Part shown: in pieces, positions 55,731 to 64,000 of the stretch | Position numbering within the stretch: the first letter of the stretch is position 1 | How the letters are laid out: each line of letters opens with the position of its first letter | Source of the DNA: Amphimedon queenslandica | Lineage: Eukaryota; Porifera; Demospongiae; Haplosclerida; Niphatidae | Assembly: GCF_000090795.2 (NCBI RefSeq) | Contig: NW_003546290.1 | Location: 1 to 64,000 of the forward strand | DNA length: 64,000 nucleotides | Direction of reading: 5' to 3' | The notes under the pieces: generated by a model | The model's database searches: none | What the model was told of the DNA's origin: nothing | The model's input: only the letters and a program-made list of their open reading frames with translations | Program-made: the position numbers and the translations under genes

Positions 55731-58700
55731 ATGGAGATGTACATGTACTGCTTTATTCTGGTCGCTCTCTTTGCAGGTGCTACTCTTCATTGTTTATTGT
55801 AATATTCTTCTTCCTCTTCCTTTTCCTGCTATATCAATCTATATAAGGCAGCTATATCTTCACTAGACATCAGCAACCTTGCCCATCTGGCTAGGTTGTA
55901 AACTCTTGTTATATATTTAAGAGTATTGGCCATTGGAAGAGCATATAATATGTTCTCCCAGGCTTACAACAATGCAAATTGCTTGCTTGGAAAGCCAGAC
56001 CCTCAAACTGGGACCTTCTCAATGGTGCAAGATTTCGGCTCGCTTGATGCAAATTCAGGACTAGGTCCTAGCTATCAATTCTCAATAGGATTCAGCACAC
56101 TTGCTACACTCAATGGTGGGAACAGCACAGGGATGGGCTGTGGATTTGCTCTCAAATGTGGCAGCTACAGTGCCAGTTCAGGCACCATTACACTCAATGG
56201 TGGAGATTCGTACAAAGTCCTTTTTGCAGGGTCTGGCAAATGGGTCCTTAGCCACAAAGCACAAGATATCACTGTCGAAGGAAATGGTGTGAATGAGGCT
56301 TACATTTATCATAAGAACGGCGATGTTGAGTACTTAAAGTCTGACTTTGACACAGGCAATACTGATATGTATCTCTCCCGCTATACAAAAGCTGATGGTC
56401 GATACCTTGATTTCTTTTATATGTACCAGACTAGCTACTACCGTTTAGTTGAAGTTAGGGACAGTGACAATCAACTCGCTACCATTACTTATGATGATAA
56501 TAATAACATGACTAAAGTCACTGTCTATCCATCGTCCTCAACCGAAAAGCAGGAATACACTCTCAATTTCAATGCTGATGGTACACTGTGGGCCCTTGAG
56601 ACACCTACAGGCACTATCAATATTGAATACAAACCAATCCAGGAGTACAAATCAGGCCTTTTCATGTACCCAATCTCTAAAATCACATACCCCACTGGTG
56701 CCATCGAAGAAGCAGAGTATGTTGATAATGCAATGGCATTGCCTCCAGATGCTCAAATCGGTTTTATGCCTGCGCTCTCGTACTACACAAAAACCCTTGC
56801 AAGCAATCAGCCAGCTATTACAACAAATTACACTTATGATCCTGACTTCAACTACTGGGGGAACAACTCTGGTATGAGCTGGACTGATAATTATGACGGG
56901 CTCTTTAATTTAACATGGGCGTATCGTTACTCATCAACAGCTACCTGTGGATCCAAGAAGACCGTTACTACTTACAACAAGTTTCATCAGACCGTTGAAA
57001 CCGTTGAGACTAATGGGAATGAGAATGTCACCAAGACAACCACTTATGGTTACTATTGCGATGAGGATGCTGTACTGGATGACCAGGAGACCCGGTACGA
57101 GTTGCAAAAATCAAAGACATTGGTAGTCCAGGATGCAACGGGAAAAACAAAGACATTCACCCAAACAACAGATTACGATGAATATGCCAATCTTTGTTGT
57201 CAAGTGGAACCAAACGAAACCAGTACAGTCTATGAGTACTATGATGCAGGAGGGGAAGATGGTTGTCCAGCCAGTCCAAAAGGATTGGTAGGTTTTAAGA
57301 AATCTGAGACCATGAAACCCAATGATGGCACTGCGGGTAAAACAAAAACCTACAGATACAAGGTAATCACAGCAGTTGATGGTGACACTAGCAGATGCAT
57401 TGTAACCGATACAATGAGCTGCAATGGCAACACGTTTGCTGTTACTTACTATGATAGCAGCAACCCCAAGGCCCAATGTCAGCCAAAGAGTCAAACCATC
57501 ACTATTGGTGGGAAAGCATCAACAAAGCAATTTGAGTATACATTTGATGCAAATGGCTACACCATAAAGGAGACCATGACAGGATATGATGGCAATTCCT
57601 ACAGCAATTCCTCTACCTTATCACTATTCAGTGGTAAGACAATGCAAGAAGTAGATCGCACGGGCCTCATTACAAATTATACTTACGGTTCTGATGGGCG
57701 AGTATCCAAGATAGTTACCAGTGCCACGACTGATTATGAAAGCTATACTGAGTATGCCTACACGCAAAAACCCAATGGAAACATTGGGACACTCATCACT
57801 CAAACAACCAGCACAGGTCAAGTCATGAATATTTATTATGATGGAGATGAGAAAGAGCTCAGCACTGAGAAGCAAGACAGCGGTGGCAATATAAGAAAGT
57901 CAAGCGATACATCATACGATGATCAAGGGCGAGTGGTCACAGAGACCAGTTACGATTACAGTATCAGTGAGCAAGAGATTGAGAGCACTTACACTAATAG
58001 TGTTACCAAGGTGTACGGCGATTGGGGAGAAATGATTGAGGAACAGCACAATGGAGGAGCCACTGGAATAGATAGGTACACTTTTGATCCGGTTCACTTG
58101 CAGAGGAAGCATGAGATTTTGACGTCTAGTAAAGGTACCTCAGTGTCTGGACCTGTACTAACAACCTATGATCTGTTTGGGAATGAGGCACAAATTGATG
58201 TACTAACCCTCTCTGGTGGTGTCTACTCTACAACTAAGAAGACATATGATGGCTTTGGTTTATTATCTTCTATAACAACACCAATGTCAGCCACTGCTTC
58301 TACTAAATATGATATTTATGAGCGTCCAATTGAAGCTACACATTTTGACGGTACAGTTATATCAATGGAATATCCTGACTTCACTATCAAGCGGCTGACG
58401 TCTTCAGTGAAGTTAGCCTCATCTGGTTATGTTTTGGGTCAACATGAATTTGATAGTTTACTCCGTTTGACCAGTCGCACTGTTGGTGATGTTAAGACAA
58501 AGTTCAGTTATGAAGGTGCTTATTCTAAACCTTCCCAGTTGGTCAATGGGCTAGGACAAACTGTCCTGTTTGATTATATACCTGCACTGGGCCTGCAGAC
58601 TGCCAAAGAAGCCACTTTTTCCAAAGAAGTTGCTATTGGAGACTTTAACGATCCCTCGAAGGTCTCGGAGAAGACATTCACCTATGCCAAACCATCCACT

Positions 58701-60791
58701 TCCGAGGGTTTTCTAGGTCGTCTTGTCTCTGCCTCTTCTCCTGGTAGTCAGCATGCTGTTAAATACACCAGCCAAGGATTTGTTAAATCCTCTACTCAAA
58801 CAGTGGGGAGTCTCGGGAAAACCCTCACCAACTCTAAAATTACATTCAAAGGAAGGCCTCTCAGTTATTCATTTGATAATCGTTCTCTGGCTGTCTCGTA
58901 TGATGAATTTGGCCGTATTGTTAGTGAAACAGATGGAGAATTTTCAGTCAATACAGGGTATGATGGTGTGAGTCGTGTAATAAGTGTAACAGTTAAGAAA
59001 AGTGGCTCTGTAGTCAGTAAGACTGTTATGACCTATGATGATTATTCTCGTGAAGCATCACGCACTATCACTTGTGGGGGTAAGACAATTGTGATAAATC
59101 AGGAATATGACTTGGAAAACAAAGTAACAAAGAGGACAACTACAATTGATTCTTCTTCTACCCTCACTGAAGATTTCACATATGATGTGAAAAAGAGGCT
59201 AAGCACATACACAGCCACCACTTCAGTCAGTGCATTGCTACCACGTAATGAATATGGTAAGGCATTCAATTCACAGTCTTTTACATATGATGAGCTGAAT
59301 AATATCAAGACTCTTATCACAAAGTTTCCAAATAAAGATTCAGACACTGCCACTTACACGTATGATTCATCTAAGAGATTTCAATTGAAGCAAGTAAGTC
59401 ACTCACTTATCAAAGGGAGCAATGCTTACCCAGGTAAAGTTGCCTTCACTTATGATGCTGCTGGTAATGTCCTTACAGTTGGTGACACCAGTTTGACTTA
59501 TACTATTTCTGGTCGGATAAGCTCCAAAGGTAGCACCTCTTATACTTATGATGCTTTTGATAGGCTCATTCAGAGTGGTGACACTGCTCGGTACTACTAT
59601 GGCCTTAAAGTCATTCAAGAAGTCACAGGTTCTGCTGTTAATGATTTCATACTTCATGGCAAAACTGTTGTTGCCCAAGTTTCAGATGGAAAGGCAAAAA
59701 TATTTGGTCTCAATTCCCAGTCTTCTATTGTTTCAGTGACTGAAGGCTCAACAACAGCTGCTACTACATACGGCCCATTTGGTACTGGGGATAATGGAGT
59801 ACGTGTTGGTTTTAATGGGGAATTTAAAGATGTTTTTGATCCTAACTTTTATCCACTGGGTAATGGGACACGTAGTTTTATGCCAAGTTTTGGCAGGTTT
59901 TCTTCATCTGATACATTATATATGAGCACCAGTGAGATCAATCCTTATGCTTATTGTAATGCTGATCCTGTGAATGCTTTAGATCCTAGTGGCCACAGTT
60001 TAGGATGGAATATATTTGGGATGATTGCTGGTATAGCTGGTCTGGCTGGAGCAATTTTTACAGGGGGGTCATCACTTGTTGTAGCTGCTGGAATTATTGG
60101 TGGCATTTCTGCTATTGGTTCTGCTGCATTGGGTTTTGCAGCAGATGCTGAGGCTGCTAAAGGTAATGATGACTTATCTGCTACTCTTGGTAATATTTCA
60201 CTTGGCCTTGGCTTATTTGGAGCTATATTATCCTTTGGTGCTACAGCAGGGTCTGTTGGTAAAGTTGCAAAAGTACGGTCTATGTTCAAAGGAAGAAAAG
60301 GTAAATCATTTATGAAGTTTATGGATGACAATGATGCCATCAGTTTTAAGACCAATCACTCTATCAATTTTCGTTCAAAGTCTGGGACAGGTGGTTTCAC
60401 TGGCTATAAGGAGGTCAAAGTGAGCCCTGATGGTATATTCAGGGGCAAAGAAATCCCGGAATCCAAACTAAGGGCAGGTGGAAAGGTCAGGACAACCCAA
60501 GCCCCAATTGTTAAGGCAGACCTTTTCACATCCTCAGGTAATCTGAGGTCTCTTCCAAGCACTTTAAAACAAACTGGATCTCATATGGACATAATTGATT
60601 TCACTTGGCAAAATGTCCCTGGCACAATTAGCAGTTTAGTCTCTGCTTTTAGTCCAAGTAGTTCTACTGAAGAACCTACTCCAAGCAGTGATATGTCTGT
60701 TGAAGAGGCCCTCATTTCTGCTTATGGTATTCCAACCAACTCTAAATCATTTTATGATGATAGCAGTGATGAGGAGGAGGACAAAGATTGA
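55731..60791 (+). CDS. RHS/YD-repeat protein of bacterial type with host-like signal exon
   Basis: A frame of 1,621 codons without an intron (to 60791) encodes a protein with the layout of bacterial RHS proteins. The N-terminal entry is GKPDPQTGTFSMVQDFG. It is followed by more than a dozen YD-type repeats (YDEFGRIVSETD, YDGVSRVISV, YDAAGNVLTV, YDAFDRLIQSGD). The RHS-associated core lies near 59.86-60.0 kb (PLGNGTRSFMPSFGRF...INPYAYCNADPVNALDPSGH). Then comes a Gly/Ala-rich hydrophobic stretch and a 200-residue tail ending DDSSDEEEDKD. RHS shells form a large beta cage that encloses a C-terminal domain; I recognise no effector domain in this tail. The open frame lacks an upstream ATG, its first ATG being at 55950. 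An exon at 55731-55776 (MEMYMYCFILVALFA) spliced over a 147-base intron to 55924 keeps the frame. It gives a signal peptide and about 1,637 residues. The region is visibly richer in G+C than its flanks. AATAAA follows the stop. Confidence 0.85.
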
Positions 60792-61206
60792 ACTATATAA
60801 TAAATAAAATCATTATAATAAAATTAGAATCAAATCCAAGTATTTTTGTTAGTTAGATAGTTTTATTTACTTTGGATTTGTTTAGTTATAATATAGGAGT
60901 TTCAAAGTATTAGGCCTTTATTTTTTTGATATTATACTTTGAAATGATTTTTGGTTGATTCATTGGTTAAATAAAAATAAACTCTTTCATTTACTTCATG
61001 ATACTATTACATTGCAGCCAGCAGATTTCTCTCAACCATAATTAATTAGTATGCTGAGTCTTGAAGTGCAGTATGATGGTTGGACTACAGTAGCACTCAC
61101 AACTTCTGTTACATGTACTTAAAAATTGTCGCTATTTTATTGAAATTTATAATAAATTAATTACAATAAAACAGCACAATATGACAGTATAGATTAATAG
61201 TGTATT
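60792..61206. other. Intergenic, RHS gene 3' flank
   Basis: AATAAA-type polyadenylation signals follow the RHS stop at about 60800. Nothing else is seen. Confidence 0.5.
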
Positions 61207-61927
61207 TTATGTTGCGTGAGATGTGTCAGTTGTCATAATAATCTGTCCATGCTCAGCTCCTAACTTCAAAATTTCATGACTAACTTGAGACAGACTAACC
61301 AGTGGCCTATACAATGCACTGTTTCGAGTGACATGAACATATAGGCTACAATATTACCTTAATTTCCCTTCTTCTAGTTTAGCGACAGCACCAGCTAGAA
61401 TCCCTATTCATTGGAGATTTGAGTCAAAGGAGTTAATATTTAGTAAATTGTAAAACAATGATTCATGCTTTAGCTACTACTAGTTTACTAATATTATTAT
61501 TACGTAACATGGAGCTAGGAGGATACGTATTAGAGAGACTCCAGACTGGTTCAAACATAAAGTGAATACTACATCCTTAATAAACTTTATCTTGAGCATC
61601 AAGCTACAAAGAACAATGATACAATGACACTATAAAAGTACCTTAGACATACTATCTTGTCATAGATGAGTTATTAATACGTGTACATTATTCTACTATT
61701 ATAGAACTTAGCAAAAGCACTGCCCTTTTAGCTCACAGTACTCTATTACACATACTTGTGATTCAGGGAATGATGTAATCCATTTGGCTTTGAGCATGTT
61801 TATTTTTAGCCACTTCCTGGGGAGGTCGTGGGTGGAAGTAGATTTGGTCTTGCATTCATTTTGCACAAGTGTCTCAGTTGATCTTTAACTAACTGTGACA
61901 TCAAGCCATAATCAACCAATGAATAGC
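61207..61927 (-). CDS. Candidate three-exon 3' end, unrecognised
   Basis: Minus-strand exon 61394-61358 (GAVAKLEEGKL) joins over a 39-base GT-AG intron to 61318-61207 (ALYRPLVSLSQVSHEILKLG, then AEHGQIIMTTDTSHAT and a stop), in phase. Upstream, an exon from 61927 (acceptor CTTCATCCAG) reads YSLVDYGLMSQLVKDQLRHL, then CKMNARPNLLPPTTSPG. It either ends at its own stop (61806) followed by AATAAA, or splices at a weak GTGGCT donor in matching phase. The sequences look like real protein with helical character. I cannot name the family, and no start exon is found. Confidence 0.4.
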
Positions 61928-62075
61928 CTGGATGAAGTAGAAGAGAGAGAAGAGAAAAGAATGAGGCAGAAAATGGAAGGAGAGAAGAACTAACATTTAT
62001 CATTTATGTATTAATTATTTATTGAGCAGCTTATAAAAGATTTTAATCTATAAGATTTAATACCATCAAGAGTGA

Positions 62076-62282
62076 TACCATATAAGTGGTTTTTTCGAAG
62101 GTTGCAAATTTCACGAATTTTGCGGATTCCTTCCTGATTCGCGAAAATAAAATCCACAAAAATCTATTTAATACAGTACCCACATGGCACATGTGGTAGA
62201 ATTTGCAAAATTAAAATCTGCAAATTTGAATTTCAGTAGATTTTGCAAAATATAATTGCCTCAAAAAACCACTTATATGGTA
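62076..62282. mobile_element. TIR element (TACCATATAAGTGG ends)
   Basis: TACCATATAAGTGGTTTTTT and AAAAAACCACTTATATGGTA are perfect inverted repeats around 207 non-coding bases. Confidence 0.85.
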
Positions 62283-62423
62283 CCAAGATGATGGTACTTA
62301 TGTCTTACTGTAAATGTGCAGTAGTGCACGTATCTAAATCTAGTATTAGACAATAAAATAGCTATAACTTAATATTTATATAGATTTTTGTTTTTTGTGG
62401 GTTAGTGCTACAACTGGCATGAT

Positions 62424-62740
62424 TTAGATAGTTGGCAATTGGCATGCTCTTCTATGCTCATGGCTACTACACTGGCAGTAAATCCACCTTAACATTTCTA
62501 TAAACAAGCAGAGTAACATTATCATCAAATATTCCTCTGCCATTGCACAGGAATATTTTAAACTGGTGTCTATTAGTGATGTTCTTAGTAAATGAGTAAC
62601 TGAAGATGAAACAGATGGAGTGAATAAAATAAATAACAACAGACAACATGAAATAATTATTGTAGAAAACATCCAAACAGTATAATACAAAATAGTTATT
62701 ATTACTACTCGCACTATTCATAACCTGTCTCAACTGAAAG
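62424..62740 (-). pseudogene. N-terminal fragment of the beta-helix receptor family
   Basis: The minus strand holds a signal-peptide-like SCCLLLFILFTPSVSSSV and, in another frame, KNITNRHQFKIFLCNGRGIF, then DDNVTLLVYRNV. The 11.9 kb pseudogene reads KNITDRHQLERILCNGSGIF, then DDDVTLLVYSNV. Only this exon survives here. It shows that the family had at least two copies on this stretch of chromosome. Confidence 0.7.
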
Positions 62741-63348
62741 TGAAACTAGCAGTAAAGTTGAGAAAAACTTTCTATTTTACAAAACATTAGATATAGTTCA
62801 TGCATACAAAAATTTAGTAGTTATGATGACTTTAAAAATATTGAGCAACAAGTACTAATGCATAAACCTTATAGTTACAATAAGTGTAATGTATATTTAT
62901 AAAGCTCAAGTAATTACTTCTGGATACCTATCACAACAAATTTTAACATTAAATGAAAAAAAATCATTATCACAATTATGGTGCTATAAGATTTATAACA
63001 GAAATTGAAACAAGTAAATAAAGCTGAGACAAATTTTTAATATACCATTAAAAACATTTTAACATGCTATATAGGCGAGATAAAGGTGGGAATTATACTG
63101 GATTTTAGTAACTATTGTGATGTCAGTTATAGCTATTAGTTATATCATATCTAATAAAATGAAACCGGCCCGGTATATCATGTACCGTTATTATCATGAG
63201 CAGTTTGTGCAATTATTAGTAATGAGATATCAATTTTTATTACAACTGGTAATATCTAGAAGGTACCACTACTAAACCAGACAAAGTTATGTGTACAATA
63301 TTAGTAGTTATTGTGATATCAAAATGAGATAATGTACCAGTTAGACAA
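62741..63348. other. Intergenic, nothing firm
   Basis: AT-rich sequence. The first 200 bases resemble the sequence upstream of the 11.9 kb receptor pseudogene (CTCAACTGAAA(G/A)TGAAACTAG). No gene is seen. Confidence 0.45.
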
Positions 63349-63541
63349 TACCGTATAGCGCTTTAATTTGGCGGAGTTTTATTTTGGCGATTGGCAGTTT
63401 GCAAGCAGAATCACCAATATTGAAACTGCCAATCATTAATGCACATGCCCAGTAATGCACGTGTACACAAAAAATCACCAAATTACAAACTGCCCATTAC
63501 AATTTTACAGCAAAATTGCCAAAATAAAGTGCTATATGGTA
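63349..63541. mobile_element. TIR element (TACCGTATAGCGC ends)
   Basis: TACCGTATAGCGCTTTAATTT and AAATAAAGTGCTATATGGTA form the ends, and the inner arms (TTGGCG / GCCAA, AAACTGCC) also pair. It is non-coding. Confidence 0.8.
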
Positions 63542-64000
63542 TCCATATTGCCCACCCTTTAGGCCAGACTGCTGTTAAGTGAGAAAAACTGTACCTCTAA
63601 CTACAATGACAAGATCGAGTAATAAAAAATGTAACTAGTAGCAAGTGTAGAACTAGATAACCAGAGAGCAAAGATCATTTGATGGTGACCTTATAGCAAA
63701 GGTCAATGGGAAGCAACCATGAGCAGCATTGGCCAATCATTCCAACTGAGGTATAAACCCAGCACTAGGCTATGGCTATGGTTAGCTGGGTTACAACATG
63801 TACATGTACATGTATCTATGAAAACACACACGCTCACAGAATGACTACTGTAACCTTGCCTATACATTTACACATAATAATGCTAACCTTCACCAATACA
63901 GTACATGTATATCTGGTTTGTTTTAAATCAGCCAAACTATTATACTTTTAGTTTTCAGCTCCTAAACAAAAAACATACAAAAAACAATGGGCATATCCTT
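63542..64000. other. Intergenic, nothing firm
   Basis: Contains a TACATGTACATGTACATG palindrome near 63798. No gene is seen. Confidence 0.4.

Noticed and set aside
57111-60355. Minus-strand frames of 80-134 codons antisense to the RHS gene
   Set aside because: Expected by chance opposite a long repetitive coding sequence; no motifs and no splice support.
55924-60791. Teneurin (animal YD-repeat receptor)
   Set aside because: There are no EGF repeats, transmembrane segment or introns. The entry motif (DPQTGTF) and the core are of bacterial RHS type.
55731-60791. Simple bacterial contamination
   Set aside because: There is no N gap at either border, the flanks are AT-rich animal-type sequence with shared mobile elements, and the upstream signal exon splices in phase. 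It cannot be fully excluded without read-level data.

Overview
The window looks like genomic DNA of a marine invertebrate, most probably a demosponge of the Amphimedon type. This is inferred from AT-rich sequence, very short candidate introns (about 35-60 bases), intronless TRIM-NHL copies in an array, sponge/cnidarian-style fibrinogen- and intelectin-like secreted proteins, a rhodopsin-type GPCR, and dense miniature inverted-repeat elements. No sequence search was possible; every family name rests on motifs read by eye.

Layout. 0-7 kb: repeats plus candidate exons of an unrecognised minus-strand gene. 7.4-8.5 kb: a three-exon secreted lectin-like gene. 9.7-12 kb: a decayed large membrane receptor with a beta-helix ectodomain. 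13.6-14.3 kb: relic exons resembling cap methyltransferase CMTR1. 14.4-41 kb: an array of RING/B-box/coiled-coil/filamin/NHL (TRIM-NHL) genes. Three copies look complete (17.2-19.4, 27.0-29.0, 37.6-39.6 kb), one is frameshifted near its end (20.4-22.5), one is cut by an assembly gap (14.5-16.0), and there is one NHL pseudogene and one short relic. Exon remnants of a USP9X-like deubiquitinase lie between the copies, as do fragments of an Ig-domain receptor, so larger blocks were duplicated together. A small three-exon gene of unknown function sits at 33.9-34.3 kb. 41.9-42.9 kb: a class A GPCR with a broken partial duplicate beside it. 43-49.3 kb: a nest of inverted-repeat elements, several carrying tRNA-like pol III boxes, around two mutually exclusive candidate genes at 45.2-46.7 kb. 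50.2-51.6 kb: two decayed fibrinogen-related genes. 52-55 kb: locally duplicated short exons and repeats. 55.7-60.8 kb: a very large RHS/YD-repeat gene of bacterial type, open for more than 1,600 codons. Just upstream is a small exon that would add a secretion signal through one intron. 61-64 kb: candidate terminal exons, a second receptor fragment and more inverted-repeat elements.

Functionally the window holds ubiquitin-ligase-like genes (TRIM-NHL) among deubiquitinase remnants, surface or secreted recognition proteins (GPCR, fibrinogen/intelectin-like, Ig receptor and beta-helix receptor remains), and the RHS gene, the best candidate for an acquired and host-adapted bacterial gene.
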